From Clostridiaceae bacterium (lineage in GTDB: Bacteria; Bacillota; Clostridia; Saccharofermentanales; UBA5734), in assembly GCA_012522285.1 (NCBI GenBank), contig JAAYKS010000203.1, forward strand, positions 1 through 5,068: a stretch of DNA of 5,068 bases, given 5' to 3'. Made by a program: the position numbers and the translations under genes. A model generated the notes under the pieces. It saw nothing but the letters and a program-made list of their open reading frames with translations, searched no databases and had not been told where the DNA came from. The first letter of the stretch is position 1. Each line of letters begins with the position of its first letter. This document shows, piece by piece, positions 1-5,068 of this stretch.

Positions 1-792
1 GCCGCGGCCAAGTTGGGTGCGACGGTGTCGTTGATCGCCCGGATCGGACAAGACGACACAGGCGACCGGATGCTGTCGGACCTTGGAGCCTGTGGTGTGG
101 ACACCCGCGGTGTTGAGAGGGACACCGGGTTTCCAACAGGGACCGCTGAGATCCTCGTCGATCGGAACGGCGAAAACATGATCGTCGCAGACTCCGGTGC
201 GAACAGGGGACTGGACGAGAAGCAGGTGGACCGCCATGAAGCGCTGTTTGCCGCAGCCGGACTCTGTGTCGTCCAATGTGAGATCCCGATTGCCACCGTT
301 TTGCACGTGCTGGCGCTTTGCAGACGGATGCAGCTGCCGGTTCTGTTCAATCCGTCTCCTGTGTTCACCGGAAAGCCGCGCCTGCTTGCGGGCATCCGAT
401 ACCTGGTACCCAACGAAATTGAACTGCAAAGCCTCTTCCCGGATGCACAGGATGGCCTGACAGGATTGGCAGCCCGTGTGCTGGAATATGGCATCGAGAA
501 CGTGTTGGTCACGCGCGGATCCGCGGGATGTCTCCTCGTGACCCGGGAAGGTGCTGCCTCCTATCCTGCGCTGCAGGTGGACAGCCTGGATACGACCGGC
601 GCCGGGGATACCTTCCTGGGAGCCTTCGCAGCTGCGTTGTCCCGTGGTGAGCCGGAGGAACGGGCGATCCGGTATGCGAACGCGGCAGCGGGCATTGCGG
701 TGTCAAGGCAGGGCACATGGGAGGCGATGCCGACGGACCGGGAGGTCCGGGATGTTTTTGAAGGGGGTCGTGCATTGTGGTATCATCAGTAG
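1..792 (+). CDS. rbsK: Ribokinase-type PfkB sugar kinase, 5' end cut by window edge
   Basis: This protein probably phosphorylates D-ribose to ribose 5-phosphate with ATP in the cytoplasm. The frame is open from base 1, and the first visible residues (AAAKLGA) match the helix after the N-terminal GGKGANQAVA region of ribokinases, so about 49 residues lie outside the window; 263 are visible. The TTG at 13 is a leucine codon inside the gene, not the start. PfkB signatures are clear: NGENMIV then GAN near visible residues 56-68, QCEIP at 93-97, NPSP at 117-120, VPNE at 136-139, and the anion hole/catalytic motif DTTGAGDTF at 197-205 with the catalytic Asp at 203. The end (NAAAGIAVSRQGTWEAMP) resembles the ribokinase ATP and monovalent-cation region, which favours ribokinase over fructokinase or 2-keto-3-deoxygluconate kinase. 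No rbsD or ABC transporter is adjacent, so the true substrate is not proven. The ruvC promoter appears to lie in its last codons. Confidence 0.88.
   Translation, partial: AAAKLGATVSLIARIGQDDTGDRMLSDLGACGVDTRGVERDTGFPTGTAEILVDRNGENMIVADSGANRGLDEKQVDRHEALFAAAGLCVVQCEIPIATVLHVLALCRRMQLPVLFNPSPVFTGKPRLLAGIRYLVPNEIELQSLFPDAQDGLTGLAARVLEYGIENVLVTRGSAGCLLVTREGAASYPALQVDSLDTTGAGDTFLGAFAAALSRGEPEERAIRYANAAAGIAVSRQGTWEAMPTDREVRDVFEGGRALWYHQ
758..786 (+). promoter_or_regulatory. Candidate sigma-A promoter for ruvCAB-queH
   Basis: A TTGAAG box (758-763) is followed after exactly 17 nt by TATCAT (781-786). These match the housekeeping consensus TTGACA/TATAAT at 4 of 6 and 5 of 6 positions. Transcription would start near 793, giving a leader of about 28 nt that contains the ruvC ribosome binding site. 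The promoter lies inside the 3' end of the upstream kinase gene, so ruvC could also be reached by read-through. This is a prediction from motif match and spacing only. Confidence 0.5.
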
Positions 793-804
793 AACGATTG
801 TTTG
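791..804 (+). promoter_or_regulatory. Candidate LexA/DinR SOS box upstream of ruvC
   Basis: The sequence AGAACGATTGTTTG fits the Gram-positive SOS operator consensus CGAACRNRYGTTYG at 12 of 14 positions, with both half-sites (GAAC and GTTT) intact at the correct 4-nt spacing. It starts within the kinase stop codon and covers the predicted transcription start just downstream of the -10 box, a position from which a bound repressor would block initiation. SOS control of ruvAB is established in B. subtilis. That this site is bound by LexA here is inferred. Confidence 0.6.
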
Positions 805-820
805 ACACGAGGTCCGACGC

Positions 821-1324
821 ATGATCTTGATGGGGATCGATCCCGGCTACGCCATCACCGGATATGGCGTGGTCGATTACAATAAAGGCAGGTTCCGCAT
901 TGTGGATTACGGCGTGATCTCAACGCGGGCCGGCACCCCGTTTGAGCAGCGGCTATTGACCATCTTCGATGGATTGACCCGCGTCATCGAACAGGCGGCT
1001 CCTGTTTCCGTTGCGGTGGAGGAGCTGTTTTTTTCCAGAAACACGACCACCGCGATCGGAACCGCTCAAGCGCGGGGAATCGCTGTGTTGTGTGGCGCCC
1101 GGGCAGGCATTCCCATCTACGAATATACGCCCCGTCAGATTAAGCTGGCTGTCACGGGATATGGACTGGCGGACAAGCAGCAGGTGCAGCACATGGTGCG
1201 TGTCATCCTGGGGCTCAAGGAAATCCCAAAACCGGACGACGCGGCGGACGCGCTCGCGGTTGCGATCTGTCTGGCGCACAGCGGCGCGGACCCGAATGCT
1301 TTGGTGGTCGGAGGATATCAGTAA
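821..1324 (+). CDS. ruvC: RuvC, Holliday junction endonuclease (resolvase)
   Basis: RuvC is a dimeric Mg2+-dependent nuclease that nicks two opposite strands of a Holliday junction, working with RuvAB in recombinational repair. The 167-residue product has usual length and an RNase H-like fold signature. The four acidic catalytic positions are recognisable: Asp7 in MGIDPG, Glu67 in VAVEELFF, and Asp140 and Asp143 in PDDAADALA (E. coli D7, E66, D138, D141). The conserved QARG motif is at 83-86. The start at 821 is chosen over the in-frame ATG at 830 because GAGGT (809-813) sits 7 nt upstream and because Asp7 then falls at the standard position. It is the first gene of the ruvCAB-queH block and its stop overlaps the ruvA start by one base. 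Seven consecutive T at 1028-1034 encode part of ELFF. Most Bacilli lack this gene, so its presence is taxonomically informative. Confidence 0.97.
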   Translation: MILMGIDPGYAITGYGVVDYNKGRFRIVDYGVISTRAGTPFEQRLLTIFDGLTRVIEQAAPVSVAVEELFFSRNTTTAIGTAQARGIAVLCGARAGIPIYEYTPRQIKLAVTGYGLADKQQVQHMVRVILGLKEIPKPDDAADALAVAICLAHSGADPNALVVGGYQ

Positions 1325-1920
1325 TGTTTGCCTATCTGGAAGGTACGATCGATGCCAAATGGGCGGATGCCTTGATCCTGGATGTCTCCGGCGTCGGATA
1401 CCGCCTCACGGCGGCTCCTGGCATGCTGGAGCGGTTTGGCAAGCCGGGAGACCGGCAGCGCGTCTTCACCTACCTTGCGGTGCGCGAAGACGCTGTCACG
1501 TTGTTCGGGTTTTCCTCGCGCGAGGAGCAGACGCTGTTTGAGATGCTGATCACCGTCAGCGGAGTCGGCCCCAAACTGGCCGGTTCCATCGTGGCGGTCA
1601 TGAGACCGGACGCGTTTGCGATGGCGGTCGTCACGGGAGACACCACGGCGCTCACACGTGTCAAAGGGCTCGGGAAAAAGGGAGCACAGCGGATCATCCT
1701 GGAGCTCAAGGACAAGCTCGGCCACGCATATGCCGGCGAAGTACAGCCGGAGGGGATGACGGCCGCAGCGGGCGGTGGCGTTCGTGCGGACGCGATCAGC
1801 GCTTTGATGGTGCTCGGTTATTCCGCCGCCCAGGCGACCCGCGCGGTCGATCAGGTTCCGGACCCGTCGACGGGCCTGGAAGACACCATCAAGGCGGCGC
1901 TGGCGCAACTATTGCGGTAA
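1324..1920 (+). CDS. ruvA: RuvA, Holliday junction-binding subunit
   Basis: RuvA tetramers hold the Holliday junction in an open square form and load RuvB hexamers for branch migration. The 198-residue product shows the three family domains: an N-terminal OB fold (about 1-62) with the acidic pin residues Glu55 and Asp56 in VREDA, at the same numbers as in E. coli; a helix-hairpin-helix domain with SGVGPKLAGSIV (79-90) and KGLGKKGAQRII (114-125); a flexible Ala/Gly-rich linker (about 135-152); and a C-terminal UBA-like domain (about 153-198) that contacts RuvB, with ALMVLGYSAAQA. The start ATG overlaps the ruvC stop in TAATG, and GGAGG at 1310-1314 lies 9 nt upstream, pointing to translational coupling. 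The gene is complete with no missing key residue. It is followed after 15 nt by ruvB. Confidence 0.97.
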   Translation: MFAYLEGTIDAKWADALILDVSGVGYRLTAAPGMLERFGKPGDRQRVFTYLAVREDAVTLFGFSSREEQTLFEMLITVSGVGPKLAGSIVAVMRPDAFAMAVVTGDTTALTRVKGLGKKGAQRIILELKDKLGHAYAGEVQPEGMTAAAGGGVRADAISALMVLGYSAAQATRAVDQVPDPSTGLEDTIKAALAQLLR

Positions 1921-1935
1921 GGGAGATACGGTTTC

Positions 1936-3039
1936 ATGCCGATGTTTGAAGACGAATTTCGCGAAGACGAACGGCTGATCGCCAGGGAGCGCATTCCTGA
2001 GGACCAGGACGAAGCGTCGCTGCGCCCTTCGCGATGGGAGGAGTACTTTGGCCAGCACAAGGTCAAGGCCAACCTGCGTATCTTTATCGAGGCCGCCAGC
2101 CAGCGGGGCGAGGCGTTGGATCATATCCTGCTGTATGGTCCTCCCGGATTGGGAAAAACGACGTTGGCGGGGATCATCGCCAATGAACTGGGCGTCGGGT
2201 TCCGGATGACGAGCGGTCCCGCGATCGACAAGCCGGGGGATCTGGCGGCGGTGCTGACCAACCTTACCGAACGCGACGTGCTGTTTATCGACGAAATTCA
2301 CCGGCTCAACAAGAGTGTGGAAGAGGTGCTGTATCCCGCGATGGAGGACTACGCGATCGACATCATGATCGGGAAGGGTCCCGGCGCGCGCTCCATCCGG
2401 CTCGATTTGCCCCGGTTCACCTTGATCGGCGCGACGACACGAGCCGGACTGTTGTCAGCTCCTCTACGGGATCGGTTCGGTGTCGTGAACCGGCTGGAAT
2501 TGTATGCGCCGATCGACCTTCGCGACATTCTGGTGCGGGATGCGGCGATATTGGATGTCGGGATCGATCCCGACGGACTGGACATCATATCGGAGCGATC
2601 GCGCGGCACCCCTCGGATCGCCATCCGGTTGTTGAAGCGATTGCGCGATTTTGCCCAGGTCCGGGGGTCGGGCAGAATCACGGGCGAAATCGCGCGGTTT
2701 GGGCTCGAAGCGCTGGAAATCGATCCGGTCGGACTGGACGCGACCGACCGCAGGATCATTCTGAGCATGGCCCGGATGTTCCAGGGAGGCCCGGTCGGGC
2801 TGGACACGCTGTCCGCCTGTACAGGGGAGGACCCTGTGACCATCGAAGACATCTACGAGCCGTATCTGATGCAGATCGGTTTTGTCTCCAAAACGCCACG
2901 TGGCCGCATTCTTACACCGGCGGCCTGGATTCACCTGGGGTTGACACCGCCCGCGCCGGCTTCCGGGAACTGGCAGGACACCCAGCTCACGCTGGAAAAC
3001 GGCGTGTGCCCCGACCCAATGGAGAACGGACATGCCTGA
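1936..3039 (+). CDS. ruvB: RuvB, Holliday junction branch-migration ATPase
   Basis: RuvB is the hexameric AAA+ motor that pumps DNA through the RuvA-bound junction. Motifs occur in order: Walker A GPPGLGKTT at 68-76 (Lys74), Walker B LFIDE at 116-120 (Asp119), sensor 1 GATT at 165-168, the arginine finger in LRDRFG (Arg180, equivalent to E. coli R174), sensor 2 RGTPRIA at 223-229, and the C-terminal winged helix with EPYLMQIGFVSKTPRGR (308-324). The start at 1936 has GGGAG at 1921-1925 ten nt upstream; a second in-frame ATG at 1942 is possible. At 367 residues it is about 30 longer than E. coli RuvB, with roughly 6 extra at the N-terminus and the rest a polar tail after the usual LGLTPP ending. 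That tail region contains the ribosome binding site and start of queH, whose ATG overlaps the ruvB stop by 8 nt. Function is unambiguous; the tail's role is unknown. Confidence 0.97.
   Translation: MPMFEDEFREDERLIARERIPEDQDEASLRPSRWEEYFGQHKVKANLRIFIEAASQRGEALDHILLYGPPGLGKTTLAGIIANELGVGFRMTSGPAIDKPGDLAAVLTNLTERDVLFIDEIHRLNKSVEEVLYPAMEDYAIDIMIGKGPGARSIRLDLPRFTLIGATTRAGLLSAPLRDRFGVVNRLELYAPIDLRDILVRDAAILDVGIDPDGLDIISERSRGTPRIAIRLLKRLRDFAQVRGSGRITGEIARFGLEALEIDPVGLDATDRRIILSMARMFQGGPVGLDTLSACTGEDPVTIEDIYEPYLMQIGFVSKTPRGRILTPAAWIHLGLTPPAPASGNWQDTQLTLENGVCPDPMENGHA
2557..2574. repeat. 18-bp perfect palindrome inside ruvB
   Basis: GTCGGGATCGATCCCGAC reads the same on both strands and encodes VGIDPD in ruvB (the flanking bases complete the codons). 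Its central 12 bp, GGGATCGATCCC, occurs again at 833-844 in ruvC, where it encodes GIDP around catalytic Asp7. Both copies are in frame and use the same codons, so shared codon preference is the simplest explanation. No known binding factor is implied. Confidence 0.5.
3021..3034 (+). promoter_or_regulatory. queH ribosome binding site and start inside ruvB
   Basis: GGAGA (3021-3025) lies 6 nt before the ATG at 3032-3034, all within the last codons of ruvB. The ATGCCTGA arrangement places the queH start 5 nt upstream of the ruvB stop. This fixes the queH start and suggests that ribosomes finishing ruvB can re-initiate on queH. Confidence 0.7.
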
Positions 3040-3628
3040 TCTTTCTGAAACCAAGATTCTACTGCATATCTGTTGTGCTCCCTGTGCGGAATATCCTCTG
3101 GCCATCCTTATGGACGAAGGGGTGGGAGTACATGGCTATTACTACAACCCTAACATCCATCCGGCTGTCGAGCATCGCAGGCGGGAGGAAGGGGTCCGGT
3201 GGCTGACGGACAAACGGGGGATCGATTGTTTGTATGACGACACTGTCCTGCAGGAGATCTGGGAGCAGGGAGATGAGCACCACGAGGGGCGTCTGTGCGA
3301 GCGCTGTTACGGCATGCGGATGCACAAGGCAGCGCAGATGACGCGGGAACTCGGGCTGGAAGCCTTTACCACGACATTGCTGGTGAGTCCTTACCAGAAA
3401 CATGACCTGCTGCGGGATCAGGCGGAGAAGGCCGCGCGGGCGGCCGGTGTCCGGTTTCTGTATCGCGATTTCCGTACTGGTTTTCGTGTCGGGCAGGATA
3501 TGGCACGCGCAGACGGCCTGTATCGCCAAAAGTACTGCGGATGCATTGATTCCCTGAACGACTCCCGTTTCAAGAATCGAATTCTGGGTGAGCACCAAGC
3601 GCTGACGGATCTTGCGGGCGGACTCTGA
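3032..3628 (+). CDS. queH: QueH, epoxyqueuosine reductase (DUF208/COG1636 family)
   Basis: QueH reduces epoxyqueuosine to queuosine at the wobble position of tRNAs for Asp, Asn, His and Tyr. It is the cobalamin-independent, non-homologous alternative to QueG and carries an iron-sulfur cluster. The 198-residue product has the family's cysteine pattern: HICCAPC (Cys14, 15, 18), CERC (Cys89, Cys92) and KYCGC (Cys169, Cys171). Other family motifs are NPNIHP (39-44), TTLLVSPYQKHD (114-125), DFRTGF (146-151) and YRQKYCGC (164-171). The CC pair and CxxC motif are the positions expected to supply cluster ligands. The start at 3032 has a good ribosome binding site and overlaps ruvB by 8 nt, so queH is probably co-translated as the last gene of the ruv transcript. 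Its last 59 bp are also coding for rqcH on the other strand. Queuosine genes (queA, tgt) commonly follow ruvB in Bacillota; here only queH is present before the convergent gene. Confidence 0.95.
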   Translation: MPDLSETKILLHICCAPCAEYPLAILMDEGVGVHGYYYNPNIHPAVEHRRREEGVRWLTDKRGIDCLYDDTVLQEIWEQGDEHHEGRLCERCYGMRMHKAAQMTRELGLEAFTTTLLVSPYQKHDLLRDQAEKAARAAGVRFLYRDFRTGFRVGQDMARADGLYRQKYCGCIDSLNDSRFKNRILGEHQALTDLAGGL

Positions 3629-5068
3629 CCGACCGGTGGTTTTCATACAGGACCATCCCCGGCCTCGCACCGGACATCTTTCTCACATGGGATACAGGAC
3701 AGTAGTCGACGGATACCATCGCCCCATCCCCCTGGAGGGGATGTTGCGCTTCTTTTTTACCCGGACGACTGAACCAGGCGGCGATCTGTGCCGCTTCCAG
3801 CAGCGTGCGTTCCGGAATCTCGCGGCGGCCCGCGCGAATGATCACGTGTGTCCCCGGTTCTTTTTGGACATGTAGCCATATGTCGTCCCGGTCCGCGGTC
3901 TTGAATGTCAGACGGTCGTTCTGGATGTTGTTGCGCCCGACCAGGATGTCAAATCCGTCCGAGGAGCGGTATCGCCGCGGATCCGATCCCGCCGGTTGGC
4001 GTACAGGTTCGCGGGATCCCGGTTTCTTTTTACTCCCTTTACCTGTTCCTTTTTTCCCGCGCGACTTTTGATTTGCCTTGTTCCCGGGCGCCCCTGACTC
4101 GCGGAGATCTTCCGATGCCGTAAAGCCGGACCATTCCATGGTCAAGGCCTCCAGATCGCCGTCTTCCTGTGCGTTTTCAATGGCGGTCAACAAGGAGGCC
4201 AGATACGCCGACTGCTCCATGTCCTGCGCCAGAAACCGGGTAGAGGCTTCCAACCTGGCTTTTCCCTTCGTATAAGCCTTAAACAGTCTCTGTGCGTTTT
4301 GAGACAGCGTGCGACTGCTGTCCAGTGTAATCCATAGGGGCTGCCCCTCGTTGGCATAGTCTATGGCTTCAAACCCGGGAATTCCGTCTTTGAGTGCGTA
4401 CATATTGGCCAGGATCAACTCGCCGTCCCGCCGCATATCCTGAAGTCCTTCGCAGGACTTGATGTCGGCTCGGTGCGCTTCCGCTTTGCGAAGCACGCGA
4501 TCCAGGCGGGTGGAGACTGCCTGTGCCAAAGCACGTCGCCGTTGCTCCAGACGGTTTTTCGTGATGTGGTGTGTGTAATAAGTGTCCATCGCGTCCGACA
4601 GTGTCGGCAGAGGGACGCGAAAACCGCAGGACTCCAGTGGGAAGGCATGGAAATCGGTCCAGTTCTGTGTATCCGGGGACAGGCGGAAGAGGGTGGGGAT
4701 CGCCGGACCGGTCAGGATGCGTTCGAGCAGCATAGTCGTCTGAGTTGCGACCCGCCGTGTCTCCACTGTCGATAAGGTGGAGGCGTGGCGTTTGCCGTCA
4801 ATGTCAGCCAGATGGCAGATCTCGCGGCAAAGCGGGGGAGAGAACCCGCGGATCATGTCCAACAAAGCCAACTCCACGTTGCGGGCTGTGCTCAGGCGCT
4901 CTGAAAATGCAGGATCTCCCGCATGCAGGATCTCAAGGACCGACCAGGGATCCACCTTGTCCTGTGAAGGCGGCGGGGTATAACGTCTGGCTGGCAGAAC
5001 TTCACGTACGCGGCTCATAGCATGGTCGACATGGTTGGCCGCATCCAGGATGGTCCCGTTTTCTGATA
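3570..5068 (-). CDS. rqcH: RqcH (NFACT/FbpA-like), ribosome quality control factor, N-terminus beyond window
   Basis: RqcH binds stalled 50S subunits still holding peptidyl-tRNA and recruits tRNA-Ala to extend the nascent chain with alanine, marking it for proteolysis. It is the bacterial relative of eukaryotic Rqc2/NEMF; older annotations say fibronectin-binding protein. The reading frame stays open to base 5068: the residues before the ATG at 5016-5018 (SENGTILDAANHVDHA) match the family, so that Met is internal. About 498 residues are visible and roughly 115-120 are missing, including the conserved Asp-Arg pair of NFACT-N. In order: end of NFACT-N and the helix-hairpin-helix region (visible 1 to about 160), the coiled-coil arm (about 160-315, with GELILANMYALK and NAQRLFKAY), a Lys/Arg-rich linker (about 324-364), and NFACT-R (about 366-478, with SSDGFDILVGRNN, DDIWLHVQ, PGTHVIIR and HVRKMSGARPGMVLYEN). 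NFACT-R carries an insertion of about 10 residues near 436-450. The C-terminus reads into queH antisense. Confidence 0.94.
   Translation of the reverse strand, partial: SENGTILDAANHVDHAMSRVREVLPARRYTPPPSQDKVDPWSVLEILHAGDPAFSERLSTARNVELALLDMIRGFSPPLCREICHLADIDGKRHASTLSTVETRRVATQTTMLLERILTGPAIPTLFRLSPDTQNWTDFHAFPLESCGFRVPLPTLSDAMDTYYTHHITKNRLEQRRRALAQAVSTRLDRVLRKAEAHRADIKSCEGLQDMRRDGELILANMYALKDGIPGFEAIDYANEGQPLWITLDSSRTLSQNAQRLFKAYTKGKARLEASTRFLAQDMEQSAYLASLLTAIENAQEDGDLEALTMEWSGFTASEDLRESGAPGNKANQKSRGKKGTGKGSKKKPGSREPVRQPAGSDPRRYRSSDGFDILVGRNNIQNDRLTFKTADRDDIWLHVQKEPGTHVIIRAGRREIPERTLLEAAQIAAWFSRPGKKEAQHPLQGDGAMVSVDYCPVSHVRKMSGARPGMVLYENHRSVRVRPQDPSALGAHPEFDS
3725..3758 (+). terminator. Terminator-like hairpin downstream of queH, antisense within rqcH
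   Basis: CATCCCC (3725-3731) pairs with GGGGATG (3737-3743) in a perfect 7-bp stem with a 5-nt loop, followed by TTGCGCTTC and a run of six T (3753-3758). It lies 97 nt past the queH stop and would act on the rightward ruv-queH transcript. The 9-nt gap between stem and T run is longer than in a canonical intrinsic terminator, and the T run is also explained by two Lys codons in rqcH, so the call is tentative. Confidence 0.3.
3985..4031 (+). terminator. Second, weaker terminator-like inverted repeat, antisense within rqcH
   Basis: GATCCCGC (3985-3992) and GCGGGATC (4011-4018) form a perfect 8-bp stem around an 18-nt loop, with a T-rich tract (4023-4031) starting 4 nt later. It lies about 360 nt past queH, in the part of rqcH coding for the Lys/Arg-rich linker. 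The Lys codons alone could produce the T-rich tract and the large loop is unfavourable, so it may be coincidental. Confidence 0.18.

Noticed and set aside
13..15. TTG as the start codon of the sugar kinase
   Set aside because: The frame is open to base 1 and the preceding codons encode AAAK, matching the conserved ribokinase helix; the gene is simply cut by the window edge.
802..807. Perfect TTGACA -35 hexamer just upstream of ruvC
   Set aside because: The position 17 nt downstream (825-830, TCTTGA) does not resemble a -10 box and lies within the ruvC coding sequence, so a transcript would start after the ruvC ATG. The TTGAAG/TATCAT pair fits much better.
1011..1541. Plus-strand 176-residue open frame across the ruvC/ruvA junction
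   Set aside because: It overlaps two clear genes out of frame, and its Arg/Trp/Cys-rich product looks like a shifted reading of GC-rich coding DNA.
1318..1908. Long minus-strand open frame opposite ruvA
   Set aside because: It mirrors a well-supported ruvA gene, has no recognisable motif and a composition typical of antisense frames in GC-rich DNA. The same applies to the minus-strand frames opposite ruvB (1909-2301, 2349-2852, 2464-3105) and queH (3059-3670).
3559..3583. GAAC...GTTT spacing and a GAATTC palindrome near the end of queH as a second LexA box
   Set aside because: The half-sites are 7 nt apart rather than 4, and the site is within coding sequence with no promoter nearby.
3629..3650. 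Possible terminator directly after queH (ACCGACCGGTGG then TTTT)
   Set aside because: The complementary parts leave no loop or only a 3-4 bp stem, too weak for an intrinsic terminator.
5016..5018. ATG as the start of rqcH
   Set aside because: The minus-strand frame continues without a stop to the window edge, and the upstream residues (GTILDAANHVDHA) match the NFACT family, so this Met is internal.

Overview
The window is an ordinary chromosomal housekeeping segment, densely packed with genes and apparently from a moderately high-GC member of the Bacillota (Firmicutes). Three things point that way. RqcH (NFACT/FbpA-like) and QueH are both common in that phylum. The candidate SOS operator in front of ruvC is of the Gram-positive GAAC-N4-GTTY type rather than the E. 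coli CTG-N10-CAG type. RuvC is present, which most Bacilli lack (they use RecU), so a clostridial or deep-branching, Alicyclobacillaceae-like lineage fits better than a classical Bacillus. This placement is inference from recalled family distributions.

Layout: positions 1-792 (+) hold the 3' five-sixths of a ribokinase-type PfkB sugar kinase, cut by the left edge. A compact four-gene block follows on the same strand: ruvC (821-1324), ruvA (1324-1920), ruvB (1936-3039) and queH (3032-3628). Junctions are a 1-nt overlap (TAATG), a 15-nt gap and an 8-nt overlap, so the block almost certainly forms one operon. A sigma-A-like promoter (758-786) sits in the last codons of the kinase gene, and a LexA/DinR-like box (791-804) lies over the predicted transcription start. 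Together they suggest a DNA-damage-inducible ruvCAB-queH transcript. The opposite strand carries a long 3' part of rqcH (3570-5068), cut by the right edge. It converges on queH and overlaps its last 59 bp.

Functions: RuvA, RuvB and RuvC form the resolvasome that binds, branch-migrates and cuts Holliday junctions. QueH carries out the last step of queuosine synthesis in tRNA. RqcH works in ribosome quality control, adding C-terminal alanine tails to peptides stalled on 50S subunits. The kinase would phosphorylate ribose or a related sugar and has no visible transport partner.

There is no non-coding stretch longer than 28 nt. I see no mobile element, CRISPR array, tRNA or rRNA gene, and no convincing novel system. 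The points most worth a second look are the SOS-type control region, the convergent queH/rqcH overlap with terminator-like hairpins buried antisense in rqcH, and the C-terminal tail on RuvB that carries the queH start signals.
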